DNA of 64,000 nucleotides from UBA5195 sp034432755 (GTDB taxonomy: Bacteria > Chloroflexota > Anaerolineae > Anaerolineales > Villigracilaceae): contig DAOUBQ010000056.1 of assembly GCA_034432755.1 (NCBI GenBank), positions 9,963-73,962 of the forward strand, in the 5' to 3' direction. This document shows positions 41,946 to 50,395 of the stretch, piece by piece; the stretch's first letter is position 1, and every line of letters starts with the position of its first letter. The position numbers were made by a program, and so were the translations under genes. The notes under the pieces were generated by a model. The model saw nothing but the letters and a program-made list of their open reading frames with translations, was not told where the DNA came from and made no database searches.

Positions 41946-44177
41946 CTACGGTACTAACTTGATTTCGTCAATGTAGAACACTGCTTGCGACCCGCCCGTG
42001 TTTTCCTGGAAATTGATACGGGCAATCTTGGAAGGGTTGCCAACCTGACTCAGGTTGATCTTCACCAGCGTCCACTGCCCGGCTGGGGCGCTGACGCTGA
42101 CCGAAGCGCTTTGACCGCCCGAATCGCTCGTGTTGACATAGAAGTTGAATTTGCGCGTGCCGCCGCTGCCGCCATGGACATAAAAGGTGATTTTGCTGTA
42201 ACCCGCTGTGCTTTGTCCGCCTGCCTTACGCAGCGAAAGACCGCCCCAACCCGAAGTATAGGTAACGGCGATGGACTTGCTGCCTGCCTGCACCGGGGAA
42301 GAGTTATTCAGGTTCACGGTTGTATTCCACGACCAGTTTTCCCAGCTCGTTGAATCTCCATAAATGGTCAGTCCGCCAGTTGGGGTATTGGTAGGGGGAA
42401 TCGGCGTGTTGGTGTGAGTGGGGGTCGCGGTTGCCGGAACAGGTGTATTGGTAGGGGGAATCGGCGTGTTGGTAGGGCTGCTGCCGCCAACATTTTGAAT
42501 AGCAAAAGGCGCTTCGACATACCAATTAGCACTGCCGTTCTCAAAGTTGGAATTAGCAACCAGGTTCGTGCCGCCGCTGACTCCCAGGAAGGCGTCATCC
42601 AGGTACATATCTTGCCCTGATGTGCCATTGGTCAAGCGCAAGCCAACTTTGGTGTTGCCGCCACTGTTAAAGTTAACCGCGCATTCGCTGTAATGACCGC
42701 TGGCTGTGCAACGGGTAGAAGCCAACTCCGTTCCCCAGGCGTCGGCATGGACAATCAGGTCAACCTGGCCGCTGCCTTTAATCCAGATAGCCGCTTTGTA
42801 ATTGGTATTCGTGGATACCGAAACCTGCTGGTGGACATTCTTCCAGTTACCGGTGGAATTGACCAGCCGCACCGCCCACGAACCGCTGCGGGCATTGCCG
42901 TTGCCTGGAACGCTGGTCGCCGTGGGCGCAACCGAAGTAGGGGTGGGCGGAACGGGTGTATTCGTGGGCGGAACCGGAGTGTTTGTAGCCGGGACGGGCG
43001 TGTTGGTAGGGCTGCTGCTGCCTGGATAGACCAGGTTTGCATGGTTGTTATAAAAACTGGTTGTGCCGTTGGCAATATCATTGGCCAGCGTGCCACAGCC
43101 ATCCGAGCCTGCTCCGTTAGATGTCCAAGACATTAAGCCTTGCCAGCCTTTTTGATAGGCGTTTTCATAGGCCTGTGCCATATTAAACAACAAGGTTGAG
43201 CCATTCCCGCAAGTGCCGGCGGTTCCGCTGTAAATGCCCAAGCCAGGATTTTCGCCCAGCATGTTCAACTTATCGGTTGCCATGCCATATTCCGCCGGGG
43301 TTTTGTGGAAAGGTGATGACCAGTATTGGTACATCCACGAATACCAATGGACGGAATAAAAATCGAGACGAGCATTCGGGTGATTCACCTGCGCTTGCAG
43401 GGCACTATCGGACACCATGTTACCAATACACCCTGAACAACCCGTGCCGTTGTATTTGACCATTGCAAGACCAACTGTAACCAGCACATTACTGTTATCG
43501 TGAATGTACTTTGATGCTTTGGCAAAATATTGCTGTAAGCGCGCCCAGGTCGCTGGACCGCCCTCTGTTGTGGCAACCCAATCGGGTTCATTAATCAAAT
43601 CGATAGACCAGAGGTAGGGATTATTCTTGTAGCGATTCAGAAAAGTGGAAAGGTAGTTATTGATATAAGAATCAATGTTGCTATCACTGTTAATCCAGTT
43701 ACGCCAACGCTGATAGTTTGGATGATAATCTTTGAAATGGTCGAATGAAATCAGTGTGGCCATGACATAAATCCCCTTGCTTTGCGCCAGACTAAAGAAA
43801 TCATCCAGATGGCTCCAATGTGCAGCTGTTGCACCGGAGACATAACCATTGCTGTTAATGTTGATGCCTACCTCCCCATTACAGGTAATCCAAACGCGAA
43901 TGGCGTTGATATTGGCGGCTTTCAGAGCATCGAAGTGACTGCTCCACCAGGTTGAGTTATACCCGCCTCCAAAATCATTCCATTGGTCCCAAGGTGTATT
44001 CACGCCATTCATCCAAATGCGTTGCCCCCCAGCCATGAATTGACCACCTGAGATGGTAATCCTATCTCCATAAGCGGCCTGCGCCTGATATGGCGGCTGC
44101 GTGGCGACAAGAACCGCCGTGATTACCAGAGCGGCGATAAGCAGGTAAGAGAATTTGGTGAAATGAGTTGGAAACAT
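41946..44177 (-). CDS. Secreted GH5-like glycanase with carbohydrate-binding modules
   Basis: The 743-residue protein starts at 44177 (GGAG upstream) with a signal peptide (to about residue 35, QAQA). The catalytic barrel (about 36-385) has the acid/base Glu197 in LINEPDW, a conserved WITCNGE region (97-102) and nucleophile candidate Glu309 in MLGENPG. The PTNTPVP linkers (389-425 and near the third domain) join two C-terminal beta-sandwich modules (about 430-575 and 610-743) that look like CBM domains. It acts outside the cell on beta-mannan or glucan-type polysaccharides; which one is uncertain. It is divergent from the STAND ATPase gene, which may regulate it. Confidence 0.8.
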   Translation of the reverse strand: MFPTHFTKFSYLLIAALVITAVLVATQPPYQAQAAYGDRITISGGQFMAGGQRIWMNGVNTPWDQWNDFGGGYNSTWWSSHFDALKAANINAIRVWITCNGEVGININSNGYVSGATAAHWSHLDDFFSLAQSKGIYVMATLISFDHFKDYHPNYQRWRNWINSDSNIDSYINNYLSTFLNRYKNNPYLWSIDLINEPDWVATTEGGPATWARLQQYFAKASKYIHDNSNVLVTVGLAMVKYNGTGCSGCIGNMVSDSALQAQVNHPNARLDFYSVHWYSWMYQYWSSPFHKTPAEYGMATDKLNMLGENPGLGIYSGTAGTCGNGSTLLFNMAQAYENAYQKGWQGLMSWTSNGAGSDGCGTLANDIANGTTSFYNNHANLVYPGSSSPTNTPVPATNTPVPPTNTPVPPTPTSVAPTATSVPGNGNARSGSWAVRLVNSTGNWKNVHQQVSVSTNTNYKAAIWIKGSGQVDLIVHADAWGTELASTRCTASGHYSECAVNFNSGGNTKVGLRLTNGTSGQDMYLDDAFLGVSGGTNLVANSNFENGSANWYVEAPFAIQNVGGSSPTNTPIPPTNTPVPATATPTHTNTPIPPTNTPTGGLTIYGDSTSWENWSWNTTVNLNNSSPVQAGSKSIAVTYTSGWGGLSLRKAGGQSTAGYSKITFYVHGGSGGTRKFNFYVNTSDSGGQSASVSVSAPAGQWTLVKINLSQVGNPSKIARINFQENTGGSQAVFYIDEIKLVP

Positions 44178-44262
44178 GGGTGAAACTCCTTTTGGAAAAC
44201 GACATTTTGTTAATTCATTATAAAAACACAACGTCTTACGAAAGACCCAACAGCGTACCATT

Positions 44263-44290
44263 TTGTACCATCTTCCCGATATGGTATACT
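44263..44290 (+). promoter_or_regulatory. Promoter-like site of STAND gene with GTACCAT direct repeat
   Basis: TTGTAC (44263-44268) and TATACT (44285-44290) are 16 bp apart. GTACCAT occurs twice (44255 and 44265) and ATGGTA once in reverse (44281-44286), so a regulator may bind here. The segment is shared by two divergent genes. Confidence 0.5.
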
Positions 44291-44336
44291 GATTGCAATT
44301 TTTACGCTGAATTGTATGCACCCGGCCGGTCGGGGG

Positions 44337-44374
44337 TATCGAGACGCGCTTGCCACGGCGAGCGCGTCTCGATA
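44337..44374. repeat. Long hairpin in the leader of STAND gene
   Basis: TATCGAGACGCGCT (44337-44350) pairs perfectly with AGCGCGTCTCGATA (44361-44374), and inner bases TGCC/GGCG extend the stem to 18 bp with one wobble and a 2-nt loop. Sequences of this kind (CGAGACGCGCT palindromes) are common dispersed repeats. No U-run follows directly, so it may be a repeat or an mRNA leader structure. Confidence 0.6.
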
Positions 44375-44421
44375 TACTGATAACTCTGTTTTTGCCATCC
44401 ACAGAAAAGAATCACCCCGCC

Positions 44422-47019
44422 ATGTCTCTCCTTCTCACCTGGGACGAACCCCGTCTGAAAGCGTTGCTGCAACTGCCGCGCGCCTCTCTCAACCTGCTAA
44501 ACGAAGGCGCTTTGCAGACCTGGCTTAATGAGCGCGGGGGAATGGCGGGCGTTCGGGAATACTTGCGGCAATGTCCATCCCTGACCGAACGCGAACGCGA
44601 CCTGCTCCAGGTAATTCTCAAACACCCCAATCAGACTGCGGAATACTATGCCAGGCTGCTTTCTATCGGACGAAATACTTACTTTCGCGCGCTTGAACAA
44701 CTCCTGCCCAAGTTGGCAACGTATCTGAATGCGTGGCAATTGCGTTCTCCCCAAGCCAGTTTTACCCGCCACATCCCTTTGCCGATTACCTCGTTCATTG
44801 ACCCACATGGCAGTGTGGAAGCGGTTGTTCATCTTCTTGCGGTTCGGCAGGTACGTTTATTGACTATCACCGGGCCGGGCGGGGTGGGCAAAACTCGTCT
44901 GGCAGCCCAGTCTGCAAACGCACTCGCCCCCTTCTTCGAGCAAATCGCATTCATTTCGCTCTCTTCGATTAGCGAACCAGAACAATTGCTTAGCCAGGTG
45001 GCTCATGCGCTTAAAATCCAGCAAATCTCTGAGCGGTCTGTGTATGATGTGGTCGCCGCGAATTTACAGATTGCAAACACGCTGCTCATTTTAGATAACT
45101 TTGAGCATCTGATTGCTGCGGCCACGTTGGTCAGTGACTTGCTGCGCATTGCGCCGCGCCTGACCGTGCTTGTCACCAGCCGTCAACGCTTGAACCTGTA
45201 CGGCGAGCATGAATATTCTGTTCCGCTGCTCGACCTTCCGCCAGCCGAAACCCTTCTGCCCCAAGAGTTGCTCGCGTATCCTGCCGTGCGCCTGTTTGTA
45301 GAACGCGCCCAAGCAGCTCGCCATGACTTCACTTTAACCCCCAAAAACGCTGCTGACGTCGCCAGAATTTGCGCCTGGCTCGATGGCCTGCCGCTGGCTA
45401 TTGAATTGGCCGCTTCTCAAATCAGGCGCAATTCTGCCCGCCAAATCCTGCAACAACTATCGGTCAGTCCCATCGCGCTGAGCAGCAGCGCGCGCGACAT
45501 TCCTACCCGTCACCGCACCCTGCGGAATGCCGTTGAGTGGAGTCTAGAGCAACTCGGCCCCGAAGAAGCCGCGGTTTTTCAATGGTTGGGAATGTTTGCC
45601 GATGACTTTTCACTTGAAGCTGCCCAGACCATTTGCAAGCGGGATGACATCAATGATATTTTGCAATCGTTGACCGAAAAAAGCCTTCTCCGCCTGGTGC
45701 CTGCTGCACAGGAAGATGGCGAATCGCCCCGTTATGGAATGCTGCACATTTTGCGCCAATATGCCCTGGAGAAATTGCGCGCCACTCCAGAGAACCAAAC
45801 TGCCCACCAGGCTTACGCATCCTACTATCTGCACAAAATAGCCTATTGGGAAACCGAATATTACCGTCCCGGCCCTAATCCTTTCGACCGGCATCGCGCC
45901 TGTCTCAACTGGATTCAAAGAGAACATGCCAATATCCAGGCTGCCCTTCAGTGGACGTTAGAAAATGTAAAAACCAACCTTTCGGCGCGTATTTTAGGCA
46001 GTTTATGGCGATTTTGGCAGATACTCGGCTACTTGAGTGAGGCCCGCTATTGGCTGGAGCACATTCTGGCGCAACTTAAGCCTGCGCCTGAAGAAACTTA
46101 CCTGAGAACCCTGTGGGCTGCCGGATGGATATATCGCCTGACTGAAAGCGACGACTTCCCGCAGGCGCATTCTTGTTTTGAGCAAGGACTTGCCTTGGCA
46201 GAAAAAGCGGGCAATTCTTTTTATGCTTGCGTAATGAACCAGGGATTGGGTGATGTCGCCAGCCGCAACCGCCAATACAAACAGGCGCAGGCATTCTTCC
46301 GCCGCAGCCTGGCGTTGGCCGAAGAACTGCAAAACGAAGAAGAAATTGCCTGGACTTTGGTCGGACTGGGGCGCGTTTTAAGACACCTTCGCCAACTGGA
46401 TGAAGCACAAGCCTGCCTGACACGCGCCCGGGTCATTTTCGAACGATTATCGCATCATAACGGCTTGTTGAATGCGTTGGGGCATCTCAGCCGGGTACTC
46501 TTACTGCGCGGCGATTATCACAACGCCCGCCGCTACATCCAAAATGCGTATGAAATTGCCTGTTCTCTGGTGGGCCAGGCCGCCATCCTGCCAACCCAGT
46601 TTCTGGAGGGGCTGATTTACATATCTCTTCAATTGAATGACCTGGACTATGCGATTACCGTCTTAAAGCGGCTATTGCGTCTTGCCAAAACAATTCGCAC
46701 GACCAGCACCGTCTACGCTCTCGAATGTTGTGGCTGGTTAGCCGCTCAGCGTGGACAGCCGCAAGTTGCAGTTTCCTTCTACGCCGCCGCCAATGCCTTT
46801 TACACCCACCCGCACAGCGGTTTTATCCATGGCTCTATGTTTTGGGAACTTCAAGAAAAATATCAAGCCACGCGCGAGACGGTTCTGGAGGCGTTGCAGC
46901 AACAACTCTCCGCCGCCGACTTCAAACAAGCCTGGCAACACGGCTATGACCAGCCACATGAGGATATGCTCCAACAGTCCAGCGCGTGGCTCGAAAGCAC
47001 TTTTAGAGCAACAGGGTGA
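44422..47019 (+). CDS. STAND-family ATPase with N-terminal HTH-like region and TPR repeats
   Basis: The 865-residue protein (ATG 44422) has an N-terminal region (about 1-110) with a helix pattern like an HTH (LTERERDLLQVILKHPNQTAEYYARLL). An NB-ARC-type NTPase follows: P-loop ITGPGGVGKTRLA (about 150-162), Walker B LLILDNFEHLI and sensor LVTSRQRLNLYG. Repeats of TPR type cover about 540-850 (e.g. QAQAFFRRSLALAEELQNEEEIAWTLVGLGRVL). Such proteins act as signal-responsive switches of transcription, often in the AfsR/MalT-like class. Here the LuxR-type C-terminal HTH is absent. The divergent glycanase gene is a plausible target. Confidence 0.8.
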   Translation: MSLLLTWDEPRLKALLQLPRASLNLLNEGALQTWLNERGGMAGVREYLRQCPSLTERERDLLQVILKHPNQTAEYYARLLSIGRNTYFRALEQLLPKLATYLNAWQLRSPQASFTRHIPLPITSFIDPHGSVEAVVHLLAVRQVRLLTITGPGGVGKTRLAAQSANALAPFFEQIAFISLSSISEPEQLLSQVAHALKIQQISERSVYDVVAANLQIANTLLILDNFEHLIAAATLVSDLLRIAPRLTVLVTSRQRLNLYGEHEYSVPLLDLPPAETLLPQELLAYPAVRLFVERAQAARHDFTLTPKNAADVARICAWLDGLPLAIELAASQIRRNSARQILQQLSVSPIALSSSARDIPTRHRTLRNAVEWSLEQLGPEEAAVFQWLGMFADDFSLEAAQTICKRDDINDILQSLTEKSLLRLVPAAQEDGESPRYGMLHILRQYALEKLRATPENQTAHQAYASYYLHKIAYWETEYYRPGPNPFDRHRACLNWIQREHANIQAALQWTLENVKTNLSARILGSLWRFWQILGYLSEARYWLEHILAQLKPAPEETYLRTLWAAGWIYRLTESDDFPQAHSCFEQGLALAEKAGNSFYACVMNQGLGDVASRNRQYKQAQAFFRRSLALAEELQNEEEIAWTLVGLGRVLRHLRQLDEAQACLTRARVIFERLSHHNGLLNALGHLSRVLLLRGDYHNARRYIQNAYEIACSLVGQAAILPTQFLEGLIYISLQLNDLDYAITVLKRLLRLAKTIRTTSTVYALECCGWLAAQRGQPQVAVSFYAAANAFYTHPHSGFIHGSMFWELQEKYQATRETVLEALQQQLSAADFKQAWQHGYDQPHEDMLQQSSAWLESTFRATG

Positions 47020-47211
47020 TATCTGCCCTCATTGTGAATTTTGGCGATGGTGACAAATCTCCATATCAGTTCGAGAATTGCTCGGCCCTCGGCGGATGGC
47101 GAAGATTGGGGCTGAAGAGACCGCTTTGATGATTTCGACCACCCGTTTCCATAGCATCCCGGCTTCGTCTAAAATCGGGAGATTTTTGACCCCGGTTCAC
47201 GGAACACCGAA

Positions 47212-48456
47212 TCACTCCCTCGTAATCAACCGCACCGCCCGGTCATAAAAAAAATAATCCCACGCCCAATTAATCAACACAATCAGCCGGTTGCGGAAGC
47301 CAATCAGCCCAATCAGGTGGATGACCAGCCAGACGAACCAAGCCGAAAAGCCGCGAAACTGCATTCCGAAAGAGACGGCCACCGCAGCGTTGCGCCCAAT
47401 CGTCGCCATGCTGCCCAGGTCGGTGTAACGGAACGGTTTGAGCGGCTTCTTTGCCAGGGCCGCCAGAATGTTCTGCGCGGCATGACGCCCCTGCTGCATG
47501 GCGACTTGCGCGACCATCGGCAAGGGTCTACCATTTTCTTCGAGATAGGCCGCATCGCCCACCACATACACATTCGAGAAATCGGGCAGCTGCAAGGTTG
47601 GGAGAACATGCACCCGCCCCAGGCGGTCTTGCTCTGCTCCCAATTTACTCATCAGGCTGGCAGCACGCACCCCGGCTGACCATAAAACCGTCCGGGTTGG
47701 AATGACCTCGCCCCCTTCCAGCGTCAGCCGCTCTCCGTCATAGTTGTTCACTTTGGCCTCCACCCGCACCTCCACCTTTTTCTGCTCCAGCGAACGGCGC
47801 GCGGCGGCTTGCAACGCCGGCGGGAAACCGTTCAGGATGGTTGGCGCGGTCTCCATCAAAATCACGCGCACGTTCTCCACGTTAATTTGACGGTAATCCT
47901 TGCGCAACACCAGCCGAATGAGCTCCGAGAGCGCCCCGGACGTCTCCACCCCGGTTGGGCCGCCGCCGACCGCCACAAAGGTCAACAGTGCCTGGCGTTT
48001 ACGCAAATCTGGTTCATGCGCCGCCTGCTCAAACATCCGCAGGACGTGATTGCGCACCGTCACCGCATCGCTCACATCTTTGAGCGGCAGGGCATGTTGT
48101 TCGAGCGAGGGGTTGCCAAAGAAATTAACCGAGGCCCCCGCCGCCAGGATGAGATAGTCGTAGCCAATCTCGCCGCTCTCGGTCAGCACGGCATTGCGGG
48201 AGAAATCTACCCCGTTTACGCGCGCCATCACAAACTCAAAATTCTTCTGGCGTTGAAAAATTGCCCGCACCGGGTAGGCAATCTCGTGCGGCGAAATGCC
48301 AGCCGTCGCCACCTGGTAAAGCAGCGGCTGGAAGAGGTGATAATTGCGTTTATCAATCATCGTCACGCGCACGGGCTGGCCCGCCAGCGCGCGCACTGCG
48401 CGCAAACCGCCAAACCCGGCGCCAACAATCACCACATGGGGGAGCGTTTTTGTCAT
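47212..48456 (-). CDS. ndh: Type II NADH dehydrogenase (NDH-2)
   Basis: A 414-residue peripheral membrane flavoprotein that passes electrons from NADH to quinone without proton pumping. The ATG at 48456 begins a Rossmann FAD motif VVIVGAGFGGLRAVRAL (about 8-24), followed by NYHLFQPLLYQVATAGISP, VAVGGGPTGVETSGAL (NADH site), and VYVVGDAAYLEENGRPLPMVAQVAMQQG. The C-terminal amphipathic region (about 370-405, LVIHLIGLIGFRNRLIVLINW) anchors it at the membrane. Its promoter is overlapped by two Rex-like operators, which suggests control by the NADH/NAD+ ratio. Confidence 0.92.
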   Translation of the reverse strand: MTKTLPHVVIVGAGFGGLRAVRALAGQPVRVTMIDKRNYHLFQPLLYQVATAGISPHEIAYPVRAIFQRQKNFEFVMARVNGVDFSRNAVLTESGEIGYDYLILAAGASVNFFGNPSLEQHALPLKDVSDAVTVRNHVLRMFEQAAHEPDLRKRQALLTFVAVGGGPTGVETSGALSELIRLVLRKDYRQINVENVRVILMETAPTILNGFPPALQAAARRSLEQKKVEVRVEAKVNNYDGERLTLEGGEVIPTRTVLWSAGVRAASLMSKLGAEQDRLGRVHVLPTLQLPDFSNVYVVGDAAYLEENGRPLPMVAQVAMQQGRHAAQNILAALAKKPLKPFRYTDLGSMATIGRNAAVAVSFGMQFRGFSAWFVWLVIHLIGLIGFRNRLIVLINWAWDYFFYDRAVRLITRE

Positions 48457-48502
48457 AGTACCTGGTCTTCTGTACCACTCTGTACTGGCTAAATCTGGAT
48501 AT

Positions 48503-48526
48503 AATTTGTGATAATTATCGCAAATT
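48503..48526. promoter_or_regulatory. Rex-like operator 1
   Basis: The 18-bp core TTGTGATAATTATCGCAA (48506-48523) matches the Rex consensus TTGTGA-N6-TCACAA except for one base. It extends outward to a 24-bp palindrome with one mismatch. It covers the expected ndh transcription start. Confidence 0.65.
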
Positions 48527-48555
48527 ATTATAAGGCAAACCTCGTAATTTGTGAA
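48527..48555 (-). promoter_or_regulatory. Sigma70-type promoter of ndh
   Basis: On the minus strand TTCACA (48555-48550) and TATAAT (48532-48527) are 17 bp apart, about 75 bp before the ndh ATG. The -35 lies inside the second Rex-like operator and the first operator directly follows the -10. Confidence 0.65.
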
Positions 48556-48566
48556 GATTTTCGCAA
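48549..48566. promoter_or_regulatory. Rex-like operator 2
   Basis: TTGTGAAGATTTTCGCAA has the same half-sites TTGTGA and TCGCAA with 6-bp spacing as operator 1. Centre-to-centre distance is 43 bp, about four helical turns, which would place two dimers on one face. Confidence 0.6.
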
Positions 48567-48729
48567 TAAAAATCGGTGGTTCACTGCCAGGCGGCCTGGC
48601 AAGTGAAACCAATTTTTTTGACGGAGCATTGCAGAGGCAGGTCAATCCAATTTTCATCTGCCCCTGCCAGTTTTACGCAAAACCTGTACAATATTTCAAT
48701 TCCCTCACCAGATTTGGAGACCCTCAAGG

Positions 48730-49671
48730 ATGTTCCCCTGGATAACCGAAAGTCCCCTCTTCTCTCTCGCCCGGCGCGGAACGCGCCTGACGCACTGGCT
48801 GGCCGTCCTGCCGCTCGGCCTGGCCTTTATCTTCTTATCATCGTTTGGCGCAATCCCTGTTGCCCTCGCCATGCTGGCCGTCTATGGCTTCGAGAACGGC
48901 ATGCCCTCCATGCAGGGGCAGCCGACCCTCGTCTCCGGTTTTTGGATGTCTCTGCAACTCATCTCGTCTTTTGCCGGGGTATTCCTGTTCCTATGGCTGT
49001 GGCTCAAATTTTACGAAAAACGCCCCTTCTACACGCTCGGCTTTGAGAAGCCCGGAGCGCTTATGCAATATGGGCGCGGCCTGCTGCTCGGCGTGGCAAT
49101 GTTCAGCGGCGCGGTTGGGTTAATGGCGCTGTTTGGTTTTGTGGAACTGGCCGAAGGCGACCCGGCCCAAACCGGGCTGGCCGCCCTGGGCGGCGTGCTG
49201 CTCATGGCGCTGGGCTGGGTGGTGCAGGGCGCGGGCGAGGAAGTGCTAACACGCGGCTGGATGTTGCCCGCCTTGGGCGCGCGCACCCGGCCTTGGATAG
49301 GAATCGCTGTCGTTTCACTCTTTTTTGCCCTGCTGCACGGCCTCAACCCTAACCTGAGCGTTTTGGCAATGCTTAACCTGGCTCTATTTGGCCTGTTTGC
49401 AGCCTTCTACGCCCTGCGTGAAGGCTCGCTGTGGGGTATCTGCGCATTACACTCGGTTTGGAACTGGGTTCAGGGCAATCTCTTTGGCTTCGAGGTCAGC
49501 GGCGCCAATGTGAGCGGCGGCACGCTGCTCAAACTCGTTGAAACCGGCCCCGATTGGTTTACCGGCGGCGCATTTGGCCCCGAAGGTGGGCTGGCGGTCA
49601 GCCTGATGCTCGTGCTGGGCATTGTGGCCCTCTTCGCCTGGCCGCGCTCGGAGATTAAACCAGCCCTATAA
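48730..49671 (+). CDS. CPBP family intramembrane metalloprotease (CAAX-type)
   Basis: A 313-residue integral membrane protein with about eight helices. The family motifs are EEVLTRGW in GAGEEVLTRGWMLPALG (about 174-190; EExxxR) and FALLHGLNPNLS with the conserved His. The late motif GSLWGICALHSVWNWVQGN carries the HxxxN-type pair. Members cut prenylated or other membrane proteins and often serve in bacteriocin or stress roles; no such gene lies near. It overlaps pxpA by 6 bp tail to tail. Confidence 0.88.
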   Translation: MFPWITESPLFSLARRGTRLTHWLAVLPLGLAFIFLSSFGAIPVALAMLAVYGFENGMPSMQGQPTLVSGFWMSLQLISSFAGVFLFLWLWLKFYEKRPFYTLGFEKPGALMQYGRGLLLGVAMFSGAVGLMALFGFVELAEGDPAQTGLAALGGVLLMALGWVVQGAGEEVLTRGWMLPALGARTRPWIGIAVVSLFFALLHGLNPNLSVLAMLNLALFGLFAAFYALREGSLWGICALHSVWNWVQGNLFGFEVSGANVSGGTLLKLVETGPDWFTGGAFGPEGGLAVSLMLVLGIVALFAWPRSEIKPAL

Positions 49672-50391
49672 GCCCCGCACCGTCATCCCTGCCGCCGCCA
49701 GAGCCTGCCGCACCAGACGGGCATTCTCGGCGGCGGTTTCGTTATCTCCATGCAGGCAGAGCGTATCGGGGAGAACAATTTTCTCACCGCAGCGAATCCC
49801 CTCGCGCGCCAGGCGGACGGCGTTGGCGGCCACATCTGCCGGGTTATGCAGCACCGCGCCTGACCGGTTGCGCAGCATCAACGTACCATCGGGATGGTAC
49901 GCGCGGTCGGGGAACGCTTCGCTTGCCACGCTCAGGCCGATTCCGCGCGCGCACTCCACCAGGCTGGAACCTGCCAGCCCCACGAGAATCAGGTCCTGGC
50001 TAAAGCGTTTCACCGCCCTGGCAACTGCTTCCGCCAAAGCCGCATTCACCGCCGCCTGGTTGTAGAGCGCCCCGTGTGGCTTAACGTGTCGAAGTTCAGC
50101 GCCCTCGGCCCAGGCAATGGCCGCCAACGCCCCCACCTGATACAGTATCAGCGCTTCCACATCCTCCGCGCTGAAAGACATTTCGCGCCGCCCGAAGCCC
50201 TCAGCGTCGGGCCAGCCCGGGTGCGCGCCGATGTTAACTCCGTGCCGTTTCGCCAATCGGACAGTGGCCTGCATGACCGATGGATTGCCCGCGTGAAAAC
50301 CACAGGCAATGTTGGCCGAGGTGATGTAGGGCATGATGGCGGCGTCGCTGCCCGATAATTCGCCCAGGTCGCAATTCAGGTCAATAAACAT
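49666..50391 (-). CDS. pxpA: 5-oxoprolinase subunit A (LamB/YcsF)
   Basis: The 241-residue metal-dependent hydrolase subunit that, with PxpB and PxpC, opens 5-oxoproline to glutamate at ATP cost. The start FIDLNCDLGELSGSDAAIMPYITSANIACGFHAGNPSVM and GVNIGAHPGWPDAEGFGRREM are family hallmarks; HVKPHGALYNQAA and LHGDNETAAENA are also present. It follows pxpC by 4 bp. pxpB is not seen in this window. Confidence 0.93.
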   Translation of the reverse strand: MFIDLNCDLGELSGSDAAIMPYITSANIACGFHAGNPSVMQATVRLAKRHGVNIGAHPGWPDAEGFGRREMSFSAEDVEALILYQVGALAAIAWAEGAELRHVKPHGALYNQAAVNAALAEAVARAVKRFSQDLILVGLAGSSLVECARGIGLSVASEAFPDRAYHPDGTLMLRNRSGAVLHNPADVAANAVRLAREGIRCGEKIVLPDTLCLHGDNETAAENARLVRQALAAAGMTVRGL

Positions 50392-50395
50392 GATG

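Noticed and set aside
42360..43015. Tandem DNA repeat or CRISPR-like array
   Set aside because: The repeated words encode the PTNTPVP linkers of the glycanase in frame; spacing and identity do not fit CRISPR.
44178..44402. 75-codon N-terminal extension of the glycanase
   Set aside because: It crosses a hairpin repeat and promoter region; the ATG at 44177 has GGAG and begins a signal peptide.
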